Source: Zanthoxylum bungeanum
Taxonomy: Eukaryota > Streptophyta > Magnoliopsida > Sapindales > Rutaceae
DNA length: 64,000 bases
Direction of reading: 5' to 3'
NCBI GenBank assembly: GCA_019454045.1
Contig: SKCR01029095.1
Coordinates: 186,001-250,000 of the forward strand
The translations under genes were made by a program, and so were the position numbers. The notes beneath the pieces are model-generated. The model was not told the origin of the DNA. It made no database searches and was given only the letters and a program-made list of their open reading frames with translations. Position 1 is the stretch's first letter. Each line of letters opens with the position of its first letter. This document shows, one piece after another, positions 11,520 through 23,725 of this stretch.

Positions 11520-14500
11520 GCAAAGATAGCAAAGCCCAATAGGGCTTCTGAAGACAAATGCCATCACTGCAGCAAGGTCGGACACTGGAAAATGAACTAT
11601 CCTGACTACATTGCCCAGCTAAGGAGGGAGAGAGCATCTACATCAGGTACATTTATTTTTCCAGTTATTGATTTATCTTTGGCTTGTGAAGCCGTTACAT
11701 CCAGCTGGATTTTAGATTCTGCTTGTCTCATTCACATTTGCAATTCATTGCAGGTGCTGAAGGAAAGTAGAAGACTGAAGCCTGGAGAGATGCAGTTGCG
11801 ATTCGGGAGTGGAGACTCTCTGGATGCAGTTGCAGTTAGAGTATACGAGATCTCATTGCCGAATGGGACACTTTTGTTAAATGATTGTCATTTTGTACCA
11901 GGATGTATAGCTAATATTATATCACTTTTTGTATTGGATACAGAAGGCTTTCGTATTAATATTAAGAACTGTTCTTTGTATTTATATGATAAAAGTAATA
12001 TTCAGATCCATTGTTGTCTAAACCAGCATGGTCATTATGCATTATAAACTTCAAAATATATTTTAAATATTGGAGTTAATAAACGTAGTTTACATGTAAT
12101 TAATAATACTGAACTTTGGCACATGCGACTAGGTCATATATGCATTAAACGCCTTACCCAATTGGTTATGAATGGTTTGATACCAGATCTCACCATTGAA
12201 TCATATCCAACTTGTGAATCGTGTATTCAGGGTAAGATGACCAAAGCCCCATTTTCTAGTGTTGGACACCGCGACACTAACTTATTGGAACTCGTATATT
12301 CTGATGTATGTGGTCCACTAAGTCAGACTGCTCACAGTGGTTATTCGTACTTCGTTACCTTTACCGATGATCTGTCACGGTACGGTTATGTGTATTTGAT
12401 GCGATATAAATCAGAAACCTTTGAAAAATTCAAAGAGTTCCGTAATGAAGTAGAAAAACAAACTGGTCAATATATTAAATGCCTTCGATCTGATCGAGGC
12501 GACGAATATATGAGTGGTAAGTTCATGGATTATATGAAGGAGAATGAGATTCTCGCTCAATATACTCCTCCAGGTACTCCACAGTACAATGGAGTGTCTA
12601 AGAGGAGAAATCAGACTTTATTGGATATGGTCCGATCAATGTTGAGTTTCACAGATTTGCCATATTTCTTATGGGGCTACTCTCTTTTAACAGCTGCACA
12701 TCTTTTGAATAAGGTTCCTTCAAAAGTTGTTCCTACGACTCCGTATGAGATGTGGTTCGGTAGAAGACCAAATCTTAGTTACATTAAGGTTTGGGTTGTC
12801 CTGCTTATGTTAGGGTGACTCGGCAAGATAAGCTTTCGCCTCGAGGGTAAAAGTTTAGATTTGTCGGATATCCTTCGAATACGAGGGGATATCTGTTCTA
12901 TGATACCGAGCATCGAAATGTGTTCGTAGCTCGCTTCGCAAAATTTCTAGAAGTAGAATTTTTGTCAGAAGGTGGTAACCATAGACAGGTTGAGCTTGAT
13001 GAAGTCCAACCTGAAAACAACGAACCAACGGAGGAACCTGAAGTTCAAGTAGATGAAGGACCTTCAACACACACACTTCATATGTCAGAAATGGTATCTA
13101 GACCTCCTGAACGCTTGTATTTGATACAAGAAAAGAGTCTGGATGTTCTCTTAGTAGAAGGGACTGATCCTTTCACCTATAGAGAATCGATGTTGGACAT
13201 CGAATCCGTGAAATGGCAAAGTGCCATAAAATCCGAGATAGACTCAATGTATGAGAATCAAGTTTGGGACTTGGTTCCACTTCCCGAAGGAATTGTTCCT
13301 ATAGGTTGTAAATGGGTTTACAAGAGGAAGCGAGGGCCTGACGGTAAGGTTGAAACTTACAAGGCCCGACTGGTAGTAAAAGGTTACACGCAGCGACCTA
13401 GCGTTGACTACGATGAAACTTTTTCACCAGTAGAAATGCTCAAGTCTATTCGGATTTTACTTTCTATAGTTGCGTATCATGACTACGAGATTTGGCAAAT
13501 GGATATCAAAACGACCTTTCTAAATGGATTTCTTGATGAAGAAATCTATATGGAACAGTCGGAAGGTTTCGCGTCCAGCGAAAACTCGGGTATGGTGTGT
13601 AAGCTTAAGAAGTCCATTTATGGACTTAAACAAGCTTCACGAAGTTGGAATCTTCGATTCGAAGAGATTATTAGATCGTCTGATTTTCTCAAGAATTCAG
13701 AAGAATCTCGTGTGTATCAGAAGGCTAGTGGGAGCATGGTCGTATTTTTAGTCCTATATGTTGATGACATCTTAATAATTAGGAATGTAAGAATTTCTGA
13801 TACACACGAGATGTCATTCCCAATGATTAGGATGTCAAAGCGTACCTCTGTAAGAATTTCTCCATGAAGGACCTGGGAGAAGCTTCCTATGTTTTAGGGA
13901 TAAAACTCTATAGAGATAGACAAAGGAGGCTGATTGGGTTATCCCAATCAACGTACATAGATAAGATCTTGGAACGGTATAATTTTGGTAACTGTAAGAC
14001 AGCAAACATACCGTTCAGATATGGGATTCATCTTTCAAAGAAGATGAGTCCACAAACAGAAGATGAGAATGTTAGAATGTCTAACCAACCTTATGCTTCG
14101 TGTTTGGGTAGCATAATATATGCCATGTTATGTACAAGGCCTGATATCAGTTTCGATGTTAGTGTAACTAGCAGATATCAGTCCAATCCAGGTAATGACC
14201 ATTGGATGGCCATTAAACATATCCTGAAGTATCTTAAAGGTACTAAGGATAAGTTAATAATTTATGGAGGAAACGAACTGCAAGTTAACGGGTATACGGA
14301 TTTCGATTTCCAATCAGATCCCGATGATAGAAAGTCTACATCTGGATTCGTATTTACCCTTAACGGAGGTGCAGTTTGTTGGAAGAGTTCCAAACAGAGA
14401 TCAACAAACGATTCCACCACTAAGGCGTAATATATTGCAGCTTCTGAAGCTGCAAAAGAGGCTGTGTGGATAAAGAACTTTGTCACATAATTAGGAGTTG

Positions 14501-14694
14501 TCCCAAGTATCGAGAATGCGATTCCGTTATACTGTGATTTTACTGGAGCCATTGCGCAAGCAAAGGAACCGAGGGCGCATCAGAAGTTGAAACATGTGGA
14601 ACACAAGTACCACATCATTCGAGAGATTGTGTCGCGAGGGGATATTGTCGTGTACAAGATACCGAGTGAAGATAATGTAGCAGACCCGTTGATG
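11520..14694 (+). pseudogene. pol of element E (protease, integrase, RT, RNase H)
   Basis: Protease motif is DSA at about 11721 instead of DSG/DTG. GAG-pre-integrase (LWHMRLGHI near 12115) is followed by integrase with both aspartates (YSDVCGP near 12298, LRSDRGDEY near 12485), but the catalytic glutamate of NGVSERRN is lysine (codon 12600-12602). A frameshift near 12790-12800 ends the frame at 12818. RT (13200-13800) retains YKARLVVKGYTQ and YVDD (13757-13768), then shifts frame near 13790-13870. RNase H continues to 14694 with a TAA near 14428 in the TEAEYI motif. The last codons, ADPLMK, run straight into LTR sequence, so the true pol end is deleted. Confidence 0.85.
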
Positions 14695-14911
14695 AAGATC
14701 AGACCTCCGCATGTTCGTTGGGTATGGATAGATCCTCAGGGTGTCCTGTGTGTATCGAGATAAGATCCGTCAGTTCTGTGTATCAGAGCATATGTAGTCC
14801 ATATGATTAGCAATCAGAAAAAAACCATAGGCCCGTGGTACAATTTAGAAGTTAGTTCTAAATGTTCTTTTTGAGATTGCTAATAGAATAGTCGACTGGA
14901 TAATCCCTATA

Positions 14912-16104
14912 GAGATTTGACGTTTACATCTATATCTCTGGGATTTATCCGAAAACTTGTGACGGAGGAATTATACATTTGCCATGACCTCGACCTGTAT
15001 GATTCAACGAGTTTATCCGTGATCGTCATAATTTACGGGTGGATAAATTGTGGACACGAAATTGGATTTCATGACGGATATGCCTGAATCTAGAAAGTCT
15101 CAATAATGAAATATACTCGTAGAGCACTAGGGCAACATTTATAAATAATATTGATTATTTATAAAGTCGTTTAAAGGTTAAACGAAAAATACATGTGTGG
15201 GACCCGATAGTCATTTTCTTAATTTTGTGTATTTGCATTTAATATTAGATTAATTCAAATACACATTAATTAATTGTCAAATTGAGATATTTGACTAATA
15301 TTATAAATATATATATGTATTTGATAGTTATTGTAAGTATAATACATATATTTAATATATTTGTATTTAATTAATTAATTAATTATTTAATTGTTAAATG
15401 ATTAAATTAATTAAAATATAAATATCTTAAAGTTATGATATTTGTTTTAATGACCAAGTTGCAATTGTTGACTAAGTTGAAAATGTCATTAAAGTGTAAT
15501 GATCATTATTAACAAGTTGGCGAGTTGAACTTTAATAAAGTAAAAATTAAATATCTTGATATTTGGTATATACCAAATTCGGCTGATAGGGTATATATTG
15601 TTTTGTTTTCCATTAGGGTTTAGATCACCATCAACACTTATCAAATAACTCCATTAAAAGAAAACAAAAGAAGCTTGGGAGAAAATAAGAGAAAACAAAG
15701 TAAAACTTGGAATTTAGTAAGTTTTTCAAACTTGCTATTAGAAAGGAAAATGTTCCTTGAGTATAGGCTTCATGTTATGAGTTTGTTATGTTTTTCTACT
15801 CTTTATTCTTTGTGTTTTTGGTGGATGGAAGTTTGATAATGGGGTTGAGCATGTATTAAGTTGATAGAATGCTTATAAGGTGTTAACTAGCATTCTTTCG
15901 AAAGTTTAATAAACTTATTGCTAATCTAGAGTTGTTGACCCACTCTTAAATGACCTAGATTTTATCTATAGTTATTTCATTGTGTTGAGACTTGATTTGA
16001 ATGGAAGAAACATGGTTGAAGTATTGGATTTAACCAATTTGGTCTAATTTGTCCAATTTCAAGAAATTGAAAAATTAGGGTTTAAGACCACTTCCAAATT
16101 TGGG
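14912..16104 (+). repeat. LTR tandem unit 1
   Basis: This unit is 1193 bp. Its head reads GAGATTTGACGTTTACATCT and has ACTTGTGACGG, unlike units 2-4. Its tail reads ATAGGCTTCATGTTATG, as in units 2 and 3. It lacks about 11 bases (AAGGCCAAATT) near 15580. Confidence 0.85.
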
Positions 16105-17307
16105 GAGATTTGACGTTTACATATATATCTCTGGGATTTATCCGAAAACTTATGACGGATGAATTATACATTTTCCATGACCTCGACCTGTATGATTCAG
16201 CGAGTTTATCTGTGATCGTCATAATTTACGAGTGGATAAATTGTAGACACGAAATTGGATTTCGTGACGGATATGCCTGAATCTAGAGAGTCTCACTAAT
16301 GAAATATACTCGTAGAGCACTAGGGCAACATTTATAAACAATATTGATTATTTATAAAGTCGTTTAAAGGTTAAACGAAAAATACATGTGTGGGACCCGA
16401 TAGTCATTTCCTTAATTTTGTGTATTTGCATTTAATATTAGATTAATTCAAATACACATTAATTAATTGTCAAATTGAGATATTTGACTAATATTATAAA
16501 TATATATATGTATTTGATAGTTATTGTAAGTATAATACATATATTTAATATATTTATATTTAATTAATTAATTAATTATTTAATTGTTAAATGATTAAAT
16601 TAATTAAAATATAAATATCTTAAAGTTATGATATTTGTTTTAATGACCAAGTTGCAATTGTTGACTAAGTTGAAAATGTCATTAAAGTGTAATGATCATT
16701 ATTAACAAGTTGGCGAGTTGAACTTTAATAAAGTAAAAATTAAATATCTTGATATTTGGTATATACCAAATTCGGCCAAGGCCAAATTGATAGGGTATAT
16801 ATTGTTTTGTTTTCCATTAGGGTTTAGATCACCATCAACACTTATCAAATAACTCCATTAAAAGAAAACAAAAGAAGCTTGGAGAAAATAAGAGAAAACA
16901 AAGTAAAACTTGGAATTTAGTAAGTTTTTCAAACTTGCTATTAGAAAGGAAAATGTTCCTTGAGTTATAGGCTTCATGTTATGAGTTTGTTATGTTTTTC
17001 TACTCTTTATTCTTTGTGTTTTTGGTGGATGGAAGTTTGATAATGGGGTTGAGCATGTATTAAGTTGATAGAATGCTTATAAGGTGTTAACTAGCATTCT
17101 TTTGAAAGTTTAATAAACTTATTGCTAATCTAGAGTTGTTGACCCACTCTTAAATGACCTAGATTTGATCTATAGTATTTCATTGTGTTGAGACTTGATT
17201 TGAATGGAAGAAACATGGTTGAAGTATTGGATTTAACCAATTTGGTCTAATTTGTCCAATTTCAAGAAATTGAAAGATTAGGGTTTAAGACCACTTCCAA
17301 ATTTGGG
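16105..17307 (+). repeat. LTR tandem unit 2
   Basis: This unit is 1203 bp. The junction with unit 1 reads AATTTGGG then GAGATTTGACG. The head has CATATATATCTCTGG and ACTTATGACGG; the tail is of the ATAGGCTTCATG type. Confidence 0.85.
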
Positions 17308-18512
17308 GAGATTTGACGTTTACATATATATCTCTGGGATTTATCCGAAAACTTATGACGGAGGAATTATACATTTTCCATGACCTCGACCTGTATGATT
17401 CAGCGAGTTTATCCGTGATCGTCATAATTTACGGGTGGATAAATTGTAGACACGAAATTGGATTTCGTGACGGATATGCCTGAATCTAGAGAGTCTCACT
17501 AATGAAATATACTCGTAGAGCACTAGGGCAACATTTATAAATAATATTTATTTTTTATAAAGTCGTTTAAAGGTTAAACGAAAAATACATGTGTGAGACC
17601 CGATAGTCATTTCCTTAATTTTGTGTATTTGCATTTAATATTAGATTAATTCAAATACACATTAATTAATTGTCAAATTGAGATATTTGACTAATATTAT
17701 AAATATATATATGTATTTGATATTTATTGTAAGTATAATACATATATTTAATATATTTGTAGTTAATTAATTAATTAATTATTTAATTGTTAAATGATTA
17801 AATTAATTAAAATATAAATATCTTAAAGTTATGATATTTGTTTTAATGACCAAGTAGCAATTGTTGACTAATTTGAAAATGTCATTAAAGTGTAATGATC
17901 ATTATTAACAAGTTGGCGAGTTGAACTTTAATAAAGTAAAAATTAAATATCTTGATATTTGGTATATACCAAATTCGGCAAAGGCCAAATTGATAGGGTA
18001 TATATTGTTTTTTTTTCCATTAGGGTTTAGATCACCATCAACACTTATCAAATAACTCCATTAAAAGAAAACAAAAGAAGCTTGGGAGAAAATAAGAGAA
18101 AACAAAGTAAAACTTGGAATTTAGTAAGTTTTTCAAACTTGCTATTAGAAAGGAAAATGTTCCTTGAGTTATAGGCTTCATGTTATGAGTTTGTTATGTT
18201 TTTCTACTCTTTATTCTTTGTGTTTTTGGTGGATGGAAGTTTGATAATGGGGTTGAGCATGTATTAAGTTGATAGAATGCTTATAAGGTGTTAACTAGCA
18301 TTCTTTTGAAAGTTTAATAAACTTATTGCTAATCTAGAGTTGTTGACCCACTCTTAAATGACCTAGATTTGATCTATAGTTATTTCATTGTGTTTAGACT
18401 TGATTTGAATGGAAGAAACATGGTTGAAGTATTGGATTTAACCAATTTGGTCTAATTTGTCCAATTTCAAGAAATTGAAAAATTAGGGTTTAAGACCACT
18501 TCCAAATTTGGG
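17308..18512 (+). repeat. LTR tandem unit 3
   Basis: This unit is 1205 bp, with the same head type as units 2 and 4 and the same tail type as units 1 and 2. It is a near-copy of unit 2. Confidence 0.85.
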
Positions 18513-19716
18513 GAGATTTGACGTTTACATATATATCTCTGGGATTTATCCGAAAACTTATGACGGAGGAATTATACATTTTCCATGACCTCGACCTGTA
18601 TGATTCAGCGAGTTTATCCGTGATCGTCATAATTTACGGGTGGATAAATTGTAGACACGAAATTGGATTTCGTGACGGATATGCCTGAATCTAGAGAGTC
18701 TCACTAATGAAATATACTCGTAGAGCACTAGGGCAACATTTATAAATAATATTGATTATTTATAAAGTCGTTTAAAGGTTAAACGAAAAATACATGTGTG
18801 GGACCCGATAGTCATTTCCTTAATTTTGTGTATTTGCATTTAATATTAGATTAATTCAAATACACATTAATTAATTGTCAAATTGAGATATTTGACTAAT
18901 ATTATAAATATATATATGTATTTGATAGTTATTGTAAGTATAATACATATATTTAATATATTTGTAGTTAATTAATTAATTAATTATTTAATTGTTAATG
19001 ATTAAATTAATTAAAATATAAATATCTTAAAGTTATGATATTTGTTTTAATGACCAAGTTGCAATTGTTGACTAATTTGAAAATTTCATTAAAGTGTAAT
19101 GATCATTATTAACAAGTTGGCGAGTTGAACTTTAATAAAGTAAAAATTAAATATCTTGATATTTAGTATATACCAAATTCGGCCAAGGCCAAATTGATAG
19201 GGTATATATTGTTTTGTTTTTCATTAGGGTTTAGATCACCATCAACACTTATCAAATAACTCCATTAAAAGAAAACAAAAGAAGCTTGGGAAAAAAGAAG
19301 AGAAAACAAAGGAAAACTTGGAATTTAGTAAGTTTTTCAAACTTGCTATTAGAAAGGAAAATGTTCCTTGAGTTCTAGGCTTAATGTTATGAGTTTCTTA
19401 TGTTTTTATATTCTTTATTCTTTGTGTTTTTGGTGGATGGAAGTTTGATAATGGGGTTGAGCATGTATTAAGTTGATAGAATGCTTATAAGGTGTTAACT
19501 AGCATTCTTTTGAAAGTTTAAGAAACTTGTTGCTAGTCTAGAGTTGTTGACCCACTCTTAAATGACCTTGATTTGATCTATAGTTATTTCATTGTGTTGA
19601 GACCTGATTTGAATGGAAGAAACATGATTGAAGTATTGGATTTAACCAATTTGGTCTAATTTGTCCAATTTCAAGAAATTGAAAAATTAGGGTTTAAGAC
19701 CACTTCTAAATTTTAG
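18513..19716 (+). repeat. LTR tandem unit 4
   Basis: The head matches units 2 and 3. The tail (CTAGGCTTAATGTTATG, TTTTTATATTC) matches the single copy in the 5' LTR near 9240-9290, not units 1-3. After it the sequence continues into the normal LTR 3' end. Confidence 0.85.
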
Positions 19717-20177
19717 GATTTTCATTTATATGGTGTATTTGGATGTTTATATGATGCATGTAAAATATTGGGTTGATTGGATTTTTTCTTAATGTGTTTT
19801 GAACATTGGAAGTACAAAATGCACATTAACCCACTGCTATATGGCTCTCGGCCTTGGGCTAAATTTTGGGAATTTTTGTTGCAATTTGAATTTCAATATG
19901 TATGACATGTTAAATTCATATATGTAATGATTTAGAATTATCCGAAATCGTTTCGAACAATTTCGAATTAAAATAAACAAAATGATTGGTTTAGGGGTAA
20001 TTCGGTAAATTCACATAAATTTGATTTACAATGTTTTATGTCATAATTTTATTATTGGATAATAAAATAAATAAGTTTATTTTATTCATCCGATAAAAAG
20101 TTTTGAAATCGGAAAATTTGATTTTCCCACTATTCCGCTGCGCTACCGGATTTCCGTTATAAAACCCCTTCAGATAG

Positions 20178-22015
20178 GATCTATCGGCCCGTATGTGTAC
20201 CACAATAGATTTAGGTATCCATATTAGTAAAGTCATGATTTTAAATATTTGGCCAAAGTCGATCACGTAGTGTGGATCGCATCAGTTTTGAAGAATCGTG
20301 GACATGTCGACATGAGATGTGCGCCTAGGAAACTTGACGGTGTATTCTATATTTCCTAAGCACAACTCGGATATCCTACGATAGAGGGATTGTTAAACAT
20401 ATGTGATGACGTCGACTTATATAGTTCAGAAAGGTCGTTTGTGTTCTTTGTGAATTTGGAGGTGGCCGAATTGCGTACATAATAGCTAGGCTTATATGAC
20501 GAACGTGTCTGAACTTAGAGTGTCCCAATATGAAGTGTACTCGTTAAGCACTTGGGTAACCGGTTATTTTGATAGAAGATAATATTCGATATTATAATTA
20601 TCAACTAAGATAATCAAGTATTATTGGATAACATTTATTATTTACTTTGACCTAATTGAATTAATTGGATTAATTCAATAATTACACAATGGCTTAATTA
20701 TAAAATCATAATTATCTCTACCATTTGAGGATATTATGGTAATTGTAAATATGTAATAATAAGTGGTTTTGACTTGATTTAATTGGATTAAATCAAGGTG
20801 GCAAACATTTAACTAATCCATTTCCTAATCCTTGGCTTGATTTAATTGGATAAAATTAAAGTGGGAGATAATGAAGATTAGTCAACCTAATTATACATAT
20901 TTGGATAAATTAGATTAAGCCCACTTAAAATTTGATTACAACTTTTATTAATTAAAAATTGCCTAAGTTTTGCTATAAATAGCAAGCTTTCGGAAGGTTT
21001 TAATTACAAGTACAAGTACAAGCAAATTCTTAGAGAAATTAACCTAAGTTAGAGAAGTGTTTAGAGAAGCTTGTGAGGTCTCTACAACATTTCATCTAGG
21101 AGAAATGAAGATTGGATCTTCAAGTGAAGCTTGCTAGCATTGGAAATCAAGATTGGATCTTGAAGTTAAGCTTGCACACCTTGGAGGTTCTCCAACCATT
21201 TCAACAAAGAAGAAGTAGATTAGATCTTGTATCAAGCTTGCTAGGTAAGTTTGAACTTCTCTTAAGTTATGAATTATGTATTAGATGCATGATCACATAG
21301 CTTAATGTTGAAATAAGGCTAATAAATTGTGTTATGATGCTTTGGAAGTATAAACACAATATGCTTGTAATTGGGTCAAAATATTTATGTTAGACATAAA
21401 TATAAATTGGAGTTTGGAACTCTAGATTAAAGTTTAGAGTTATGGCTACCATTCTAGAATCACTTGATCATCTTTGGGTGACCTAGAATTGTTCACGAGA
21501 CATTTTTTATTGGGATTCTAATTTGATTTGTGTATTGAATTCAAAATTTACGCAAATACGTATTTAGAATAAATTTATGTTTTTGTAAAAATATTTGATG
21601 TTTTGAAAAACTTGATTTTTATTCTATAACATGTGTTGATGTTGGTTTTGATGTTAAAAATTAATTTTGGGTGTTTTGAGGTGTTTAGGGAAGACCAGAA
21701 GAAATTAGGGTAATAGGCCCTAATTCTTTCAGCTCACTAGAAAGTGAGCTGAAGGAAAGTGAAATGGAAACAAAAAAAAAGGTGTTGCACGCACTGTGCG
21801 GGCATAGTGCGCGCAGTGCACGTACTTTTGTTTTCGTCCGTTTTTGAGTTTCCAGACTTCGATTTAGCCCCGATTTTTTCCTATACACTCGTAATGGAAT
21901 ATGGTATTTCATTAAATATTTTAGAATTACACCAGTGCTTGATATCCATGGGTTAGACCCATTTTCGCTGTATGGGACACCGATCCGACCTAGGGGTTCC
22001 ACAACTGCCCCAACA
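20178..22015 (+). repeat. 3' LTR of element D, second part
   Basis: This continues the LTR interrupted at 8062. It ends CCCCAACA, identical to the 5' copy at 2765. A TATA-like GCTATAAATAGC lies near 20972-20983. An extra block of about 125 bp (21040-21165) is absent from the 5' copy. The bases next to it, 22016-22020 (CCTAA), belong to A's gag and do not match the sequence left of 1501. Confidence 0.8.
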
Positions 22016-22777
22016 CCTAATAGAACCATGGTCGGTGCAGCTGTTGGAGGAACATTATTCAATAAATCTTCTGAAGATGCCTATGCTCTATTGGAGGAGA
22101 TGACAATTAATAATTTCCAATGGCCAAGTGAACGCACTAGTGTGCCTAAGGTGGCTGGTATATATGAGATGGATCCTATTTTTCCACTTACAGCTCAAGT
22201 GTCATCCCTCACTACTCATCTAGCAACATTGACCACTCAACATGGCTAACTATCTATTGAAGCTACTGCTGCTAATAGAATGATTTTACCTGACGGAGGA
22301 TATGAGCAAGTCCAATATGTGAACAATCAGAACTTCAAAAACTATAGAGGCAATCATATGCCTAACCATTACCATCCGAACTTGTCATATGTCAATACAG
22401 AGAATGTCTTGCAACCTCATACTGGCTATAATAATCAAATAGTTGAGAAGAAACCTTCTTTAGAAGACCTCATGAGCACGTTTGTAGCTAAAATTTCAGA
22501 GAGGTTTGAGAAGAATGGGTCAAGGCTGAACAACATTGAAACATATATGGGTAATATAGGGGCAAAAATGAAGTCTTTAGAAGTGCAAATTGGGAAGATT
22601 GCTTCTTCCATGACTAATCAACAGAAATGGGCATTTCCTAGTAATGTTGAAGTCAACCCCAAAGAACAGTGTCAATCCATAACCCTTATAAGCGGAAAAG
22701 AGACTAAAGATACCGCTCAGGACCAAGGCAGACAAGGCGAAGAAGTGGCAATTCAAGAGGAAATAGTAACAGAATAA
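22016..22777 (+). pseudogene. gag (C-terminal part) of element A
   Basis: The frame entered from the D LTR gives VGGTLFNKSSEDAYALLEEM and NFQWPSERT, a signature of Athila/Tat-like plant gypsy gag, to a TAA at 22247. Reading resumes in the next segment (22280-22777) with a region rich in N, Y and H and a helical SRLNNIETYMGNIGAKMKSLEVQIGKIA-like segment that looks like a coiled coil. The N-terminal part of gag and the start codon are missing at the D border. Function as a capsid protein is inferred from family resemblance. Confidence 0.72.
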
Positions 22778-23725
22778 GAGAACAGTGCAATAGCTTCTCT
22801 ATATAAGCCACTTCGTATCCCGAAGACATCTTTGGCATACCCTCAATAATTTCAAAAGAAGAAATTGGATGTTCAGTTCGCCAAGTTTCTTGACATTTTT
22901 AAGAAGATCCATATCAACATTCCCTTCGCAGACACTTTGGAACATATGCCTAACTATGTGAAGTTTATGAAGCAGATAATGTCAAAGAAAAGGAAGCTGA
23001 GAGATTTTGAAACAGTAACACTCACAGAGGAGTGTGGTGCCATTATATAGAAGAAGTTTCCTCCAAAGCTGAAGGATCCAAGCATCTTTACCATACTGTG
23101 CACTATTGGGAATCGATATTTTAGTAAGGCACTATATGATTTAGGGGCAAGTATAAATCTCATGCCCTTATCCATCTACAAAGAGTTGGGCATAGGTGAG
23201 GCAAAGCCAACCACAGTCACATTGCAGCTAGCAGATATATCTCTCATCTACCCGGGAGGAATAGTAGAGGATGTGTTGGTTAAGGTGGATAATTTTTATT
23301 TTCCTGCTGACTTCTTTGCCCTTGATATGGAGGAGGATCATGACGTCCCAACCATCCTTGGGAGACCTTTCTTGGCAACCGGCAGAGCGGTCATTGATGT
23401 GCAGAAAGGTGAACTGAAAATGAGAGTTCAAGATGAAGAAGTCATCTTCAGTGTTTTCAAAGCCATGCTGAATCCACAAGGTTATGAAGAATATCACAAG
23501 GTAGATGTTGTAGAGAATGGAGTTGCAAACACGCAGGGTGAAACATCAGTTAAGCAACCTACGAGCATAGTGCAGCCATGCATAAAAGAAGATTCTCCGC
23601 AGCTAGACCTGAAACCACTCCCAAAGTGCCGCAAAAAGGAAATCCAAAGTCAGCGCTCATTTGAAGATGATCATTGGAAAGTTAAAAAGATGGTCGAGCC
23701 AATCTTTCCGAATGTGCAGTCCTGA
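22778..23725 (+). pseudogene. Aspartic protease region of element A
   Basis: After a stop at 22775 the peptide continues with KKLDVQFAKFLDIFKKIHIN, then TEECGAI and a TAG (23048-23050), then the retropepsin-like domain. Its active site reads DLGAS near 23140-23155 in ALYDLGASINLMP, and the flap/hydrophobic core is TILGRPFLATGRAVIDV near 23351-23401. The frame ends at 23725. In plant Athila/Tat elements this domain matures gag-pol. In this family the active site is often DLGAS, so that residue is not a defect. RT should follow but does not. Confidence 0.75.

Larger units (their letters stand above)
8063..20172 (+). mobile_element. Element E: Ty1/copia retrotransposon with a tandemly expanded 3' LTR
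   Basis: E has a 5' LTR (8063-10036), a primer site (10040-10051), gag (10796-11519), pol (11520-14694), a 3' LTR of 5.5 kb (about 14697-20172) and TSDs GATAG. The 3' LTR lacks its first part and the polypurine tract, and contains four tandem copies of a 1.2-kb segment. The LTR family is shared with the solo LTR at 47630-50253 and related to that of element D. Gag-pol carries frameshifts, stops and a changed integrase catalytic residue, so it is dead, although less decayed than D, in agreement with its later insertion. Confidence 0.85.
14697..20172 (+). repeat. 3' LTR of element E, 5'-truncated and expanded
   Basis: Similarity to the solo LTR at 48231 begins at about GATCAGACCTCCGC (14697). 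Thus roughly the first 600 bp of the LTR, the polypurine tract and the pol end are deleted. Bases 14912-19716 are four tandem copies of a segment present once in the 5' LTR; the tail from 19716 to 20172 matches the 5' LTR end (9579-10036) and finishes CCCCTTCA. Confidence 0.82.
1501..22015 (+). mobile_element. Element D: Ty1/copia retrotransposon with truncated 5' LTR, inserted in element A
   Basis: D consists of a truncated 5' LTR (1501-2765), a primer site, gag and pol remnants (3528-7461), a polypurine tract and a 3' LTR (7476-8062 joined to 20178-22015, 2425 bp). Element E interrupts the 3' LTR. The start near 1501 is where similarity to the other LTR begins. About the first 1.06 kb of the 5' LTR is missing, together with A's leader and gag N-terminus, and no TSD is left. 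This points to one deletion across the A/D border. Gag, integrase and RT are clearly of the same copia lineage as element E, but carry many more stops. Confidence 0.78.

Noticed and set aside
14912..19716. A centromeric or subtelomeric satellite array
   Set aside because: The unit is part of the LTR of element E and occurs as a single copy in the 5' LTR and in the solo LTR. The array is bounded by LTR sequence and TSDs.
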